A stretch of 64,000 nucleotides of DNA from Microbacterium hydrocarbonoxydans (GCF_023715885.1 NZ_JAMBOY010000002.1:496001-560000), one strand, 5' to 3'. Numbered from the stretch's first letter, positions 18,451-28,675 are shown. A program made the numbers and translations. Notes: generated by a model from the letters alone, not told the origin.

Positions 18451-20085
18451 TTACTCGCCGGCCTTCGTGATCTCGTAGTACAGCGGCACGGAGTTCCAGC
18501 CGAACGTGACGTTGTCGACGTTCTCACTGAACCCACCGGTCACGTTGGAGTACCACAGCGGGATCGCCGGGAGGTCCTGGAACAGGACCTCCTGCGCCTT
18601 GGTGAAGTCCTCGATCTGAGCGTCGGCGTCGGGGTTGCTGATGCCTGCCTCGATCAGGTCGTCGAACTCAGGGTTCGAGTAGTCACCGTCGTTGGAACCT
18701 GCGCCGGTCGCGTAGAGCGGGCCGAGGAAGTTGTACAGACCCGGGTAGTCCGCCTGCCATCCCGAACGCGCCGCCGTGGTGATGGTGCGGTCGTTGATCT
18801 TCGTACGAAGATCCTGGAAGGTCGGGTACGGGTCGCCGGACGCCTCGATGCCGAGCGTGTTCTTGATGCTGTTGCTTACAGCGTCGACCCACGCGTCGTG
18901 TCCGCCGTCGGCGTTGTACGCGATCTTGAACTCGCCGTCCCACGGTGCGATGGCGTCGGCCTGGGCCCACAGCTCCTTCGCCTTCTCGGGGTCGTACTTC
19001 AGCACCTCGTTGCCGGGGACCGAGTCCGACCAGCCGTCGATGACCGGAGACGTGAAGTCGGCGGCCGGGGTGCGGGTGCCGGAGAAGATCGTCTCGGTGA
19101 TCTCCTCGCGGTTGATCGCCATCGACAGGGCCTGACGACGCAGCTGGCCCTCTTCGCCGCTGAAGTGCGGGAGGAACTGGCCGATCGTGAACGACTGGAA
19201 CACGGCCGACGGCTGGTTCACGGCGCGGTCCCCGAGCTCGTCCTGGAAGACCGGGAGCGAGTTGGTCGGGATCGCGTCGATGACGTCGACCTCGTTGCCC
19301 TGCAGGTCGGCGTATGCGGCTTCCTGCGTGGCGTAGAACTTGATCGTCACGCCACCGTTCTGGGCCTTGCGGCCGCCGTCGTAGTCGTCGTTGCGCACGA
19401 GGTCGATCTGCACGTCGTGCTGCCACGCGTCTGCGCCGTCGATCATGTACGGGCCGTTGCCGATCGGGTTCTGACCGAAGGCCTCCATGTCCTCGAAAGC
19501 GACATCGGGAAGCGGGTAGAACGCCGAGTAGCCCAGACGGAGAGCGAAGTCCGACGCCGGCTTGTTCAGGGCGATCGTGAACGTGTAGTCGTCGACCTGC
19601 TTCAGTCCGGTCAGCTCGGAGTCGGTGTCGTAGCTGAAGCCCTCGATGTCCTCGAAGAAGTAGCTCGAGAGGTGAGCGTTCGACGCCTTGGCGCCCTCGT
19701 TCCACGCCTTGATGAAGTTGTCGGCGGTGACCTCTTCACCGTCGGTGAAGGTCTGCCCCTCCTTCAGCTTGACCGTGATGTTCTGGGGATCCTCAGTGGT
19801 GATCTCCTCGGCCATGTCGTTGACCGGCTTGCCGTCGGCGTCGTAATAGATGAGGCCCGCGAAGATCTCGTCGAGGATCTTGCCGCCGCCCACCTCGTTG
19901 GTGTTGGTGGGGATCAGCGGGTTCTCGGGCTCGGAGCCGTTCGTCGTGATGATGGCATCCGGGTCGACATCGCCGCCGGCGCTGCCGCCGCCGTTGTTGC
20001 CGCCGCCGCTCGCGCAGCCCGCGAGCGCCAGGGCGCCGATCGCGAACAGCGCGGTGCCCGCAAGGGCGATCTTGTTGCGCTTCAC
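18451..20085 (-). CDS. Oligopeptide-type ABC importer, substrate-binding lipoprotein (family 5)
   Basis: A 544-residue extracytoplasmic binding protein. The signal peptide starts KRNKIALAG and ends in the lipobox LALAGC, with the lipidated Cys at residue 24, followed by a Gly/Asn/Ser linker. The rest matches solute-binding protein family 5: EPENPLIPTNTNEVGGGK near the start, the KLKEGQTFTDGEEVTADN block, NGPYMIDGADAW, and a C-terminal LPAIPLWYSN. Start GTG 20085 is fixed by AGGAGG seven bases upstream; a longer reading from 20133 is less likely because it would bury the signal peptide. Probable substrates are short peptides. It is the first gene of its operon. Confidence 0.94.
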   Translation of the reverse strand: MKRNKIALAGTALFAIGALALAGCASGGGNNGGGSAGGDVDPDAIITTNGSEPENPLIPTNTNEVGGGKILDEIFAGLIYYDADGKPVNDMAEEITTEDPQNITVKLKEGQTFTDGEEVTADNFIKAWNEGAKASNAHLSSYFFEDIEGFSYDTDSELTGLKQVDDYTFTIALNKPASDFALRLGYSAFYPLPDVAFEDMEAFGQNPIGNGPYMIDGADAWQHDVQIDLVRNDDYDGGRKAQNGGVTIKFYATQEAAYADLQGNEVDVIDAIPTNSLPVFQDELGDRAVNQPSAVFQSFTIGQFLPHFSGEEGQLRRQALSMAINREEITETIFSGTRTPAADFTSPVIDGWSDSVPGNEVLKYDPEKAKELWAQADAIAPWDGEFKIAYNADGGHDAWVDAVSNSIKNTLGIEASGDPYPTFQDLRTKINDRTITTAARSGWQADYPGLYNFLGPLYATGAGSNDGDYSNPEFDDLIEAGISNPDADAQIEDFTKAQEVLFQDLPAIPLWYSNVTGGFSENVDNVTFGWNSVPLYYEITKAGE

Positions 20086-20162
20086 TGTGTGTCCTCCTGT
20101 GGACGGGTATTCATCAGACTGCGCGCTCATCATCGAACGCGTAGGGATAGTCGACTGTAACC

Positions 20163-20231
20163 CGGGGTTTGCGCAACCCCGCGCTCAGCTAATGAACTGT
20201 TACTCAGTGGTGACCATCCGTAATATTGCGG
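20163..20231. promoter_or_regulatory. Upstream region of the first ABC operon with two dyads
   Basis: The gap 20086-20294 has an AT-richer stretch. It contains CGGGGTT-TGCGC-AACCCCG (20163-20181) and the near-palindrome CCGTAATATTGCGG (20218-20231). I could not place a convincing -35/-10 pair. These are candidate operators for the peptide importer. Confidence 0.3.
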
Positions 20232-20294
20232 AAACACGGGGTCGACGCGAGTAGGTTTGTTGACCGCCTCGAGCGGTCGGCGACGACTGCAGAC

Positions 20295-20336
20295 GCAGAA
20301 GGGGGGCGGATGCCGCGGCATCCGACCCCCTTCTGC
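20295..20336 (-). terminator. Long hairpin terminator of gcvP
   Basis: GCAGAAGGGGG (20295-20305) pairs with CCCCCTTCTGC (20326-20336); inside, CGGATGCC pairs with GGCATCCG. It starts eight bases beyond the gcvP stop and again uses the GGATGCC heptamer in its stem. Confidence 0.85.
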
Positions 20337-20344
20337 ACCCGTGA

Positions 20345-23221
20345 TCAGGCGAACGCTTCGATCGGCGGGCAGGCGCAGACGAGGTTGCGGTCGCCGTAGG
20401 CCTGGTCGATGCGGCGCACCGGCGGCCAGTACTTGCCCGCGACGAGGGCGTGCACCGGATAGGCGGCGTCCTCCCGCGTGTAGGCGTGCTCCCACTCCCC
20501 CGCGATGAGCGACACCGCGGTGTGCGGAGCATTCACCAGGGGGTTGTCGCCGGCGGGCCAGCGTCCGGCGGCGACGGCATCCGCCTCCGCCTTGATCATG
20601 ACCATGGCCTCCACGAAGCGCTCGATCTCGTCGATGTCCTCCGACTCGGTCGGCTCGACCATGAGCGTCCCTGCGACCGGGAACGACATCGTGGGCGCGT
20701 GGAAGCCGTAGTCGATGAGCCGCTTCGCGACGTCGTCGACCGTCACACCCGTCGCCTCCTTGAGAGGACGCAGATCGAGGATGCACTCGTGCGCCACGCG
20801 TCCGTGCTCTCCGCTGTAGAGCACCGGGTAGTGCTCGCCGAGCCTGGCCGCGATGTAGTTCGCCGAGAGGACAGCCGATGCCGTGGCGCGACGCAGTCCG
20901 TCGGCGCCCATCATGCGGACATACGCCCACGAGATCGGCAGGATGCCGGCGGAGCCGTACGGCGCGGCCGAGATCGGACCGCCGTCGAACACGAAGCCGC
21001 CCGCGTGCTCGGCGCGCTGCGCGAGGGGATGCGAGGGCAGGAAAGGCGCGAGGTGCGCTTTCGCGGCGACCGGGCCCACTCCGGGTCCGCCGCCGCCGTG
21101 CGGGATCGCGAACGTCTTGTGCAGGTTGAGGTGCGAGACGTCGCCGCCCAGGTCGCCGAAGCGCGCATAGCCGAGCAGTGCGTTGAGGTTGGCGCCGTCG
21201 ACGTAGACCTGACCGCCCGCGTCGTGCACGGCGGAGGTGATCTCCACGACGTCCTGCTCGTACACGCCGTGCGTGGACGGGTAGGTGATCATCAGCGCGG
21301 CCAGCTCATCGGCGTGCTGCGCGATCTTGGCGCGCAGATCCGCGAGGTCGACGTTGCCGAGCTCGTCGGTCGCGACAACGACCACCTTCATACCGGCGAG
21401 CACCGCCGAGGCGGCGTTCGTGCCATGAGCCGACGACGGGATCAGGCAGATCGTGCGATGCGTGTCGCCGTTCGCGTGGTGGTATCCCCGGATCGCGAGG
21501 AGCCCGGCGAGCTCGCCCTGCGAGCCCGCGTTCGGCTGCAGCGAGACGGCGTCGTATCCGGTGACCTCGGCGAGCCATGACTCGAGCTGCTCGATGAGGT
21601 CGAGGTAGCCCTGCACGTCGGAAGCCGGGGCGAACGGGTGGATGCCCGCGAACTCCGGCCACGTGATCGCGGCCATCTCGGTGGCCGCGTTGAGCTTCAT
21701 AGTGCAGGAGCCGAGCGGGATCATGCCCCGGTCGAGCGCGTAGTCACGGTCGGCGAGCGACTTCAGGTACCGCATCATGGCGGTCTCGCTGCGGTGAGCG
21801 TGGAAGACCGGGTGCGTCAGGTACTCGTCCTCGCGGAGCAGCGCCTCGGGGAGCGCCGAGAGCGGGCCGGTCACCCCGAACACCCGCTGCTGCGGCCCGC
21901 CGAACACGCGCGCGACCTCATGCAGGTTGGCGGTCGTCGTCGTCTCGTCGACCGAGATCCCGACCGTGTCGGCGTCCACCGCACGCAGGAGGATGCCCTT
22001 CTCGTGCGCGGCGGCGATGCGCTCGGCTGCAGCGCCGGAAACCCGCACCTGCAGGGTGTCGAAGAAGGCGTCGTGCACGACCTCCGCGCCCGCCTCGATC
22101 AGCCAGTCGCGCAGCAGAGCGGCCTTCGCGGCCGTCTCCCGGGCGATGGCGCTGAGCCCGTCCGGGCCGTGGTACACCGCGTACATGGATGCCATGACGG
22201 CGAGCAGCACCTGTGCGGTGCAGATGTTCGACGTGGCCTTCTCTCGGCGGATGTGCTGCTCGCGCGTCTGCAGCGACAGGCGATAGGCGGGCCTGCCGTC
22301 GGCGTCGACCGAGACGCCGACGAGGCGTCCGGGCAGCTGCCGCTCGAGACCGGCGCGCACGGCCATGTACCCGGCGTGCGGTCCGCCGAACCCCATCGGC
22401 ACTCCGAAGCGCTGCGTCGTTCCGACCGCGACATCGGCGCCCATGCTTCCCGGCGAGGCGACGAGCGTCAAGGCGAGCAGGTCGGCCGCGACGACCGCGA
22501 GGCCTCCGGCGAGGTGCGCCGCGTCGATCACGGCGCTCGGGTCCCACACGCGTCCTGACGCGCCGGGATACTGCACGAACACGCCGAACAGTTCGGCGGG
22601 CAGCTCCTCCCCCGCGGCGAGGTCGACCGTCACGAGTTCGATGCCCACGGCCTCGGCCCGGGCGGCGAGGAGCGCCGTCGTCTGCGGGAACGCATCGGCG
22701 TCGACGGCGAACACGTTCGAGGTCGTCTTCGAGGCGCGGCGCGCGAGCAGCATCCCCTCGACGACAGCCGTCGACTCGTCGAGCATCGAGGCGTTCGCGG
22801 TGGTGAGCCCTGTCAGTTCCGAGACCATCGTCTGGAAGTTGATGAGCGCCTCGAGGCGGCCCTGCGAGATCTCCGGCTGGTACGGCGTGTAGGCGGTGTA
22901 CCAGGACGGGTTCTCCAGGACGTTCCGCTGGATGACGCTCGGCGTGATCGTGCCGTAGTACCCGAGGCCGATCATCGGCCGGTTCACCGCGTTGCGGCGG
23001 GCGAGCGAACGGAGTTCGGCCAGCGCCTCCGTCTCGCTCGCAGCGGGCGGAATGACGCTGTCCTCGCGCTCGGGCGTGAAGATCGAGGCGGGCACCGCCT
23101 CGCGCATGAGGGCCTCGATCGGGCTCTGCTCGGCGGACTCGGAGGAGAGTCCGAGCGCCTCGAGCATCCGGCTCTGGGCGGACGAGGTGAGTCCGATATG
23201 ACGGTCGGCGAAAGAGACCAC
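20345..23221 (-). CDS. gcvP: Glycine dehydrogenase (decarboxylating), P protein
   Basis: PLP enzyme of the glycine cleavage system: decarboxylates glycine and passes the aminomethyl group to lipoyl-GcvH. The 958 residues are the single-chain form with two homologous halves. The PLP-binding lysine is in [20 protein letters not shown], and the N-terminus [18 protein letters not shown] is typical. I start at GTG 23221, with GGAGGG about eleven bases upstream; the longer reading from 23284 would run into gcvH. The stop of gcvH is seven bases before this start. It is the last gene of the gcvT-gcvH-gcvP operon, and a long hairpin follows. Confidence 0.96.
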   Translation of the reverse strand: MVSFADRHIGLTSSAQSRMLEALGLSSESAEQSPIEALMREAVPASIFTPEREDSVIPPAASETEALAELRSLARRNAVNRPMIGLGYYGTITPSVIQRNVLENPSWYTAYTPYQPEISQGRLEALINFQTMVSELTGLTTANASMLDESTAVVEGMLLARRASKTTSNVFAVDADAFPQTTALLAARAEAVGIELVTVDLAAGEELPAELFGVFVQYPGASGRVWDPSAVIDAAHLAGGLAVVAADLLALTLVASPGSMGADVAVGTTQRFGVPMGFGGPHAGYMAVRAGLERQLPGRLVGVSVDADGRPAYRLSLQTREQHIRREKATSNICTAQVLLAVMASMYAVYHGPDGLSAIARETAAKAALLRDWLIEAGAEVVHDAFFDTLQVRVSGAAAERIAAAHEKGILLRAVDADTVGISVDETTTTANLHEVARVFGGPQQRVFGVTGPLSALPEALLREDEYLTHPVFHAHRSETAMMRYLKSLADRDYALDRGMIPLGSCTMKLNAATEMAAITWPEFAGIHPFAPASDVQGYLDLIEQLESWLAEVTGYDAVSLQPNAGSQGELAGLLAIRGYHHANGDTHRTICLIPSSAHGTNAASAVLAGMKVVVVATDELGNVDLADLRAKIAQHADELAALMITYPSTHGVYEQDVVEITSAVHDAGGQVYVDGANLNALLGYARFGDLGGDVSHLNLHKTFAIPHGGGGPGVGPVAAKAHLAPFLPSHPLAQRAEHAGGFVFDGGPISAAPYGSAGILPISWAYVRMMGADGLRRATASAVLSANYIAARLGEHYPVLYSGEHGRVAHECILDLRPLKEATGVTVDDVAKRLIDYGFHAPTMSFPVAGTLMVEPTESEDIDEIERFVEAMVMIKAEADAVAAGRWPAGDNPLVNAPHTAVSLIAGEWEHAYTREDAAYPVHALVAGKYWPPVRRIDQAYGDRNLVCACPPIEAFA

Positions 23222-23228
23222 GACGCGA

Positions 23229-23606
23229 TCAGCCCTCCGTGTGCGCGACGTACGCGTCACGATCGAGAAGTCCGTCGAGAGCATCGTCGGCGACCTCGAC
23301 CTTGATCAGCCACGCGTCCTCGAACGGCGAGGAGTTCAGCAGAGCCGGGTCGTCGACGACGGCCTGGTTCACCTCGGTCACCGTGCCTGCGACGGGCGCA
23401 TACAGCTCGGAGACGGACTTGGTCGATTCGGCCTCGCCGAACACGTCGCCGCGGGAGACGGCGGTGCCGACGGCAGGCAGCTCCACGAAGACGATGTCGC
23501 CGAGGGCGTCAGCAGCGAAGTCGGTGATGCCGACGGTCGCCACGGCGCCGTCGACCGAGACCCATTCGTGCTCTTCGCTGTACTTGAGGGTGGTCAGGTC
23601 GGTCAT
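23229..23606 (-). CDS. gcvH: Glycine cleavage system H protein
   Basis: Lipoyl carrier protein that shuttles the aminomethyl group between GcvP and GcvT. The 125 residues match the family length. The lipoylated lysine is Lys63 in [11 protein letters not shown], followed by the conserved [12 protein letters not shown] and a C-terminal [10 protein letters not shown]. The ATG at 23606 overlaps the gcvT stop by four bases (ATGA), so translation is coupled. It is the middle gene of the operon controlled by the tandem glycine riboswitch. Confidence 0.97.
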   Translation of the reverse strand: MTDLTTLKYSEEHEWVSVDGAVATVGITDFAADALGDIVFVELPAVGTAVSRGDVFGEAESTKSVSELYAPVAGTVTEVNQAVVDDPALLNSSPFEDAWLIKVEVADDALDGLLDRDAYVAHTEG

Positions 23607-24709
23607 TTCGTCCTCCGATAGAAAGGCAGAGCGGTCACGGTGGCGGGGATGCGGGTTCCTCGCACGTCTAGGAATACTGCGGATCCCTCCGCAGCGAAAG
23701 AAGGGTCGACGTACGCCATCGCGATGGGGTGGCCGAGCGTCGGGCTCAGCGCCCCGCTCGTGATCTCGCCGATCGGCGTGCCGTCCTCGGTCACCACCGC
23801 GTAGCCGGCGCGACCGGCGCGCTTGCCCTCGGCGGCGAGACCGACGAGGACGCGGGCATCGGATGCCGGGTCGACGGCATCCTTCCCGACGAAGCTCTCC
23901 TTCGCCGAGACGACGACGCGGCCGAGGCCCGCCTGGGCGGGCTTCGTGTCGAGCGTGAGCTCGTGGCCGTAGAGCGGCATGCCCGCTTCCAGACGGAGGG
24001 TGTCGCGGGCGGCGAGGCCGGCCGGGATCAACCCGTGCGGTCCACCCGCGGCGACCACGGCGTCCCACAGCGCGCCGGCGAGTGCCGCGGGGATGAGGAG
24101 CTCGAAGCCGTCCTCGCCGGTGTAGCCGGTCCGGGCGAGCAGGAGCGGCTGACCGTCGAATGTCGCGGTGGCCCACGCGTAGTAGCGCTGCTCGGCCCAC
24201 GGGATGCTGACGTCGGCGATGCCCTCGGTCGCGGCGAGGATCGCCTCCGCCGTCGGGCCCTGCACCGCGATGAGAGCATGATCGTCGGAGACGTCCTCCA
24301 CCTCGACCGTGAAGGCGTCGGTGCGGGCTGACAGCGCCTCACGCACGGCATCCCGGTTTCCGGCGTTCGAGATGACGAGATAGTCGTCGTCGTCCAGGCG
24401 ATAGACGATCACGTCGTCGATGATGCCTCCGGTCTCGGCGAGCAGCAGCGAGTACTTCGCCTTGCCGACGGCGAGCGCGGACAGACGCCCGGCCAGGGCG
24501 TGGTCGAGGTAGGCGTCCGCCTCGTCGCCGCGCACTGTGAACTCGGCCATGTGCGAGATGTCGAAGATCCCCGCGGCCTGACGCACCGCGTGGTGCTCGG
24601 CGAGGTCGGACGTGTAGCGGACCGGCATCTGCCAGCCGCCGAAGTCGGTGAAGGACGCGCCGAGAGACTGGTGGCGTTCTCGCAGCGGTGTGTAGCGGGG
24701 GTCGGACAT
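23603..24709 (-). CDS. gcvT: Aminomethyltransferase, glycine cleavage T protein
   Basis: Transfers the methylene group from aminomethyl-lipoyl-GcvH to tetrahydrofolate and releases ammonia. The 368 residues include the N-terminal [34 protein letters not shown], the folate-site Asp region [29 protein letters not shown] and the C-terminal [19 protein letters not shown], all typical for GcvT. ATG 24709 is preceded by GGGAGAA. It is the first gene of the operon, with a hairpin 25 bp upstream of the start and a tandem glycine aptamer beyond that. Confidence 0.97.
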   Translation of the reverse strand: MSDPRYTPLRERHQSLGASFTDFGGWQMPVRYTSDLAEHHAVRQAAGIFDISHMAEFTVRGDEADAYLDHALAGRLSALAVGKAKYSLLLAETGGIIDDVIVYRLDDDDYLVISNAGNRDAVREALSARTDAFTVEVEDVSDDHALIAVQGPTAEAILAATEGIADVSIPWAEQRYYAWATATFDGQPLLLARTGYTGEDGFELLIPAALAGALWDAVVAAGGPHGLIPAGLAARDTLRLEAGMPLYGHELTLDTKPAQAGLGRVVVSAKESFVGKDAVDPASDARVLVGLAAEGKRAGRAGYAVVTEDGTPIGEITSGALSPTLGHPIAMAYVDPSFAAEGSAVFLDVRGTRIPATVTALPFYRRTK

Positions 24710-24734
24710 GGAGTTCTCCCGGGCTGGGTGGGGC

Positions 24735-24756
24735 GGAACGACGGCGACGTCGTTCC
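24735..24756 (-). promoter_or_regulatory. Expression-platform hairpin of the gcv riboswitch
   Basis: GGAACGACG (24735-24743) pairs with CGTCGTTCC (24748-24756) with a 4-base loop, between the second glycine aptamer and the gcvT ribosome binding site near 24716-24721. It probably takes part in switching, though how is not readable from sequence alone. Confidence 0.5.
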
Positions 24757-24769
24757 TCGGAACTCCCCC

Positions 24770-24941
24770 TCTGTCATGGGCCTGAGAGTTTCACCCCGGA
24801 GGGCTTTCACCGTCGGCGGACCCGAACAGCTCGCTCGGAATCGCTTTTCAGAGTGGCCGGGGCTCCGCGGTACGCGTACCTGAGAGATTGGCGGGGAGGC
24901 TTGCTCCTTCGGTGCCCGGCTGCGTTCGCCGGGGCTCTCCC
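24770..24941 (-). ncRNA. Tandem glycine riboswitch (gcvT element)
   Basis: Read on the minus strand, the leader of gcvT contains two glycine aptamers in tandem. Aptamer 1 opens with GGAGAGCC (from 24940 down), has the CACCGAAGGAGCAAGCC core and closes with AATCTCTCAGGTA. A linker of about 16 bases leads to aptamer 2, with CCACTCTGAAAAGC, the core ACGGTGAAAGCCC, and the closing GGGGTGAAACTCTCAGG. The gene-free stretch 24710-25010 is fully explained by this element, the hairpin and the promoter; a possible -10 TACACT lies at 24983-24978. In known examples glycine binding switches gcv expression on; the mechanism here (termination or translation) is not settled. Confidence 0.93.
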
Positions 24942-25010
24942 GCGTGGCCCGTTCGGCCTGTGTTCGATTGTGGTCCCAGTGTAGCGGGTGGCCCGTCCCG
25001 GCCACTGCCC

Positions 25011-25847
25011 TCAGAGCCCGGCCAGCTCCGCCCTCACCTCGTCGCGCAGGCGACCCAGGTTCTCGGGCTCGGGCGCGGCGCCGAGCAGTGTCCTGGTGTA
25101 CTCGTGCTGCGGGTTGAGGATCACGTCGTCCGCCGGTCCTCGCTCGACGACGTCGCCCTTGTAGAGGACCATGATCTCGTCGCTGAAATGCCGCGCGGTG
25201 GCGAGGTCGTGCGTGATGTACAGCACCCCGAGGTCGTCCTCGCGCTGCAGGTCGGCGAGCAGGTTCAGCACTCCGAGCCGGATCGACACGTCGAGCATCG
25301 ACACGGGCTCATCAGCGACGATGAACCGTGCACCGGGCGCCAGGGCGCGCGCGATCGCGACGCGCTGGCGCTGCCCGCCCGATAGCTCGTGCGGACGACG
25401 CTCGGCGAAGCCCTCCGCCGGCGTGAGGCGTACGCGCTCCAGCAGCTCGAGAGCACGCTGGCGCACCTCGCTGCGGGAGAGCTGCGGGTGGTGCAGCCGG
25501 ATCGGCCGCTCGAGGTGGTGGAAGATCGTGTGATACGGGTTCAAAGACGCGAACGGGTCCTGGAACACCATCTGCACCTGCGAACGGTAGCCCTCCACCG
25601 CGCGACCGCTCGTGCCGGTCTCCTTCCCGTCGAGCAGGATCTGCCCGCCCGTCGGGGTCTCGAGCTTCATCAGCATCCGAGCGATCGTCGACTTCCCCGA
25701 TCCGGACTCCCCGACGAGCGCGATCGTCTTGCCCGCCTCGATCGTGAAAGAGACGTCTTTGACAGCGTGCAGTGTCGAGGTCTTGAAGCCGGATCGCAGG
25801 TGGAAGTCCTTGACGAGGTTCCTCGCCTCGAGGGTGGCGGCGCTCAT
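25011..25847 (-). CDS. Oligopeptide-type ABC importer ATPase (DppF/OppF-like)
   Basis: A 278-residue ATPase of the second importer. It has Walker A GESGSGKST near residue 45, the signature LSGGQRQRVAIARALAPG, Walker B RFIVADEPVSMLD, and the C-terminal HEYTRTLLGAAPEP segment typical of Dpp/Opp ATPases. The ATG at 25847 overlaps the preceding ATPase gene by four bases. It is the last gene of its operon and ends about 70 bp before the gcv riboswitch, with no clear terminator in between, so some read-through toward gcvT is conceivable. Confidence 0.93.
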   Translation of the reverse strand: MSAATLEARNLVKDFHLRSGFKTSTLHAVKDVSFTIEAGKTIALVGESGSGKSTIARMLMKLETPTGGQILLDGKETGTSGRAVEGYRSQVQMVFQDPFASLNPYHTIFHHLERPIRLHHPQLSRSEVRQRALELLERVRLTPAEGFAERRPHELSGGQRQRVAIARALAPGARFIVADEPVSMLDVSIRLGVLNLLADLQREDDLGVLYITHDLATARHFSDEIMVLYKGDVVERGPADDVILNPQHEYTRTLLGAAPEPENLGRLRDEVRAELAGL

Positions 25848-26707
25848 CGGATCTCCTCCTGGCTGACGCGGCTGCCGGTGCGGACGAAGTCGCCCCGCTC
25901 GCCCGTCAGGCTCGGGAAGCTCGACAGCAGGCGCTTGGTGTACTCGTGCTGCGGGGTGCGGTAGATCTCTTCCGCCGTGCCCTGCTCGACGATCTCGCCC
26001 TGCAGCATCACCGCGATGCGGTCGCTGATCTCGATGAGCATCGGCAGGTCGTGGGTGATGAAGATGACCGCGAACCCGAGGCGCTCCCGCAGGCGCATGA
26101 TCTCGCGGATGATGCCCCGCTGCACGACGACATCGAGGGCGGTGGTCGGTTCGTCCATGACCATGACCTGCGGATCGAGGGCGAGAGCCATCGCGATCAT
26201 CATGCGCTGGCGCATGCCGCCGGACAGCTCATGCGGGAAGCTGCGGAGGCGGGAGGGGTCGACGCCGACGAGCGTGAGCAGCTCCTCCGCCCTGACCTGC
26301 TTGTCCTGCTTCGACATGCCCGGTCGGTGCGTGTCGAAGATGTCGAAGATCTGCGCCCGTACATCGATCACCGGGTTGAGGGAGTTCATCGCTCCCTGGA
26401 ACACCATGGAGATCTTGTCCCAGCGGAAGGCCCGCAGCCCGTCGCCGTCGAGGGCGACCACGTCGATGTCGGTGCCGTTGCGATCGTGGAACACGATCTC
26501 GCCGCCCGTCATCAGCGCCGGCGCCTTGAGCAGTCGGTTCATGCCGTACGCGAGAGTGGTCTTGCCGCACCCGGATTCTCCGGCGAGACCGAGGATCTCC
26601 CCGCGGTGGAGGGTCAATGAGACGTTGCGAACCGCCTTGACCGGCGGGTCGACCTCGTACTCGATGGACACGTTGCGGGCCGTCAGCACGGCTTCCGGAG
26701 CGCTCAC
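25844..26707 (-). CDS. Oligopeptide-type ABC importer ATPase (DppD/OppD-like)
   Basis: A 287-residue ATPase with Walker A GESGCGKTT near residue 47, the signature LSGGMRQRMMIAMAL, Walker B VMVMDEPTTALDVV and the late HEYTKRLLSSFPSL. Start is GTG at 26707, whose GTGA overlaps the permease stop by four bases; longer readings run through the permease in another frame and are excluded. It pairs with the DppF-like ATPase encoded immediately downstream; the first importer has these two fused. The variant IEYEVDPPVKAVRNVSL at the start is typical of importer ATPases for sugars or peptides. Confidence 0.93.
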   Translation of the reverse strand: MSAPEAVLTARNVSIEYEVDPPVKAVRNVSLTLHRGEILGLAGESGCGKTTLAYGMNRLLKAPALMTGGEIVFHDRNGTDIDVVALDGDGLRAFRWDKISMVFQGAMNSLNPVIDVRAQIFDIFDTHRPGMSKQDKQVRAEELLTLVGVDPSRLRSFPHELSGGMRQRMMIAMALALDPQVMVMDEPTTALDVVVQRGIIREIMRLRERLGFAVIFITHDLPMLIEISDRIAVMLQGEIVEQGTAEEIYRTPQHEYTKRLLSSFPSLTGERGDFVRTGSRVSQEEIR

Positions 26708-27687
26708 GCGGCGACTCCCTTCGTCTTGGCGGCCTTGCGGACCCGACGAGCCGCGTCCGGCGCGTTGCGCAGCTTGGGGTTGATGACCTCGTCGATCGCG
26801 AAGTTGATGAGGGCGAGACCGGCGCCGAGCACGGCGATCATGACGCCGGGTGGTACGAACCACCACCATGCGCCGCGTCCGAGCGCCTGTCCGGACTGGG
26901 CGTCGTTGAGGATGCTCCCCCACGTGATCGACGAGTTGGGGCCGAGACCGAGGTACGACAGGCCGGCCTCCCCGAGGATCGCGAAGATGATCGCGAAGAG
27001 GAACTGCGCGGTGAGCAGCGGAAGCAGGTTCGGCATGATCTCGACGAGGATGACGCGGAACGAGCGCTCCCCCGCGACCTTCGACGCGTAGACGTAGTCG
27101 CGCGTGCGCAGCGATCGGGTCTGCAGCCGCAGCACGTAGGCGGCGCCGGCCCACGACGTGATACCGAGCACGAAGGCGACGAGCTGCCAGCTGCGCTGCG
27201 GCACGAACGAGGCGATCACCATCACGAGCGGAAGCCCGGGGATGACGATCATCACGTTCGTCAGAAGTGCGAGGGCGTCTTCGCGCCAGCCGCCGAGGTA
27301 GCCGGCGAGCACGCCGAAGACCAGCGACAGGACGATCGCGATGCCGCCTGCCACGACGCCCACCAGCAGTGATCCCTGGGCACCGATCGCGAGCTGCGCG
27401 AGCATGTCGTTGCCGAGCTTGGTCGTACCGAGCCAGTGCTCCGCGGATGGCGGCTGCAGGGCGGCGTTGTCGGTGCTGCGGGGGTTCTGGGTGAAGAACG
27501 GGGCGATGATCGCGAAGAGCACGATCGACAGGACGAGCACCATGCCCACGACGAACTTCGCCGAGCGGGTCGGCAGGAGGCCGCGCCCCTTCCGCGGCTT
27601 CTGCGTCGCGAGCGTGACGGTGGTGGCCGGCTCGGAGGTCGGCTGCTCCTTGACGATCTGCATCGGGGTGAGCTTGGTGTCAGACAT
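26704..27687 (-). CDS. Oligopeptide-type ABC importer permease (DppC/OppC-like)
   Basis: A 327-residue permease with a 45-residue cytoplasmic N-terminus, a first helix near FVVGMVLVLSIVLFAIIAP, the OppC-type loop ending in HWLGTTKLGNDML, and five further helices. The ATPase-docking loop ASKVAGERSFRVILVEIMP is present. The ATG at 27687 overlaps the DppB-like gene end by eight bases, exactly as in the first importer. The charged C-terminal tail is rich in Lys and Arg. Confidence 0.92.
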   Translation of the reverse strand: MSDTKLTPMQIVKEQPTSEPATTVTLATQKPRKGRGLLPTRSAKFVVGMVLVLSIVLFAIIAPFFTQNPRSTDNAALQPPSAEHWLGTTKLGNDMLAQLAIGAQGSLLVGVVAGGIAIVLSLVFGVLAGYLGGWREDALALLTNVMIVIPGLPLVMVIASFVPQRSWQLVAFVLGITSWAGAAYVLRLQTRSLRTRDYVYASKVAGERSFRVILVEIMPNLLPLLTAQFLFAIIFAILGEAGLSYLGLGPNSSITWGSILNDAQSGQALGRGAWWWFVPPGVMIAVLGAGLALINFAIDEVINPKLRNAPDAARRVRKAAKTKGVAA

Positions 27688-28675
27688 TCTGGCGGGCCCT
27701 CGGGTCGATGAATCCGTAGATCAGGTCCATGAAGAAGTTGGCGGCGAGCACCGTGATCGTGATGACCAGGAACAGGCCCTGCATGAGGGCGTAGTCGTTG
27801 TTCGTCACGGCCTGGAACATGAGCTTGCCGATGCCCGGATACGTGAACACCTGCTCCATGACGATGGAGCCTGCGACGACGAAGCCGAGGGTGATCGAGA
27901 ACCCGGCGATCGACGGGATCGCGGCGTTGCGCGCGGCGTACGTCGTCATGATGCGACGCGGGCGCAGACCCTTGGCCTCTGCGGTGAGGACGTAGTCCTC
28001 CGACATCGTCTGCACCATCATGTTGCGCATGCCGAAGAGCCAGCCGCCGACGGAGCTGACCACGATGGTGAGCGCCGGGAGGATCGCGTGCGACAGCGCG
28101 TTCGAGAAGAAGGCCCACGTCGGCTCGGGGCCGTCGGGGAAGTCGAACACGTCGTAACCGCCGAAGATCGGGAACCATCCGAGCCCGACGGCGAAGACGG
28201 CGACGAGGATGAGCGCCATCCAGAAGTACGGGATGGACTGCAGAACGGTCGTCGCGGGGATGATGTGGTCGACCCAGGTGCCGCGCTTCCAGCCGGCCCA
28301 GGCCCCGAGCACGACGCCGAGGATGAAGGAGATCACGGTCGCGGTGCCGACGAGGATCAGCGTCCACGGCAGCGCCTGACCGATCAGCTCGGTCACCGGG
28401 GTCGGGAACTTGGTGACGGAGACGCCCAGGTCACCCTGGAACATCCGCCCCCAATAGGAGAGGTACTGCTCCCAGAGGGAGGAGTCGTCGCCGCCGAGAA
28501 GCAGCTTGATGTTGCGGATGGTGGTCTCGGAGACCTCGCCGCCCGCGCGTTGCATCTTGGCGATCATGATGTCGGCGGGATTGCCCGGCATCATGCGGGG
28601 AAGCAGGAAGTTGATGGAGATGGCGGCCCACAGCGTGAACGCGTAGAACCCTATTCGTCGTGCGTAGAACTTCAT
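27680..28675 (-). CDS. Oligopeptide-type ABC importer permease (DppB/OppB-like)
   Basis: A 331-residue permease that begins MKFYARRIGFYAFTLWAAIS and has the family segment LLPRMMPGNPADIM. About six helices and the ATPase-docking loop TAEAKGLRPRRIMTTYAARN are seen. The insert after the first helix (residues 40-90) is longer than in DppB of the first importer, as in many carbohydrate-type family-5 importers. It starts 40 bp after the lipoprotein gene; no strong hairpin lies in that gap, unlike in the first operon. Confidence 0.93.
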   Translation of the reverse strand: MKFYARRIGFYAFTLWAAISINFLLPRMMPGNPADIMIAKMQRAGGEVSETTIRNIKLLLGGDDSSLWEQYLSYWGRMFQGDLGVSVTKFPTPVTELIGQALPWTLILVGTATVISFILGVVLGAWAGWKRGTWVDHIIPATTVLQSIPYFWMALILVAVFAVGLGWFPIFGGYDVFDFPDGPEPTWAFFSNALSHAILPALTIVVSSVGGWLFGMRNMMVQTMSEDYVLTAEAKGLRPRRIMTTYAARNAAIPSIAGFSITLGFVVAGSIVMEQVFTYPGIGKLMFQAVTNNDYALMQGLFLVITITVLAANFFMDLIYGFIDPRARQNV

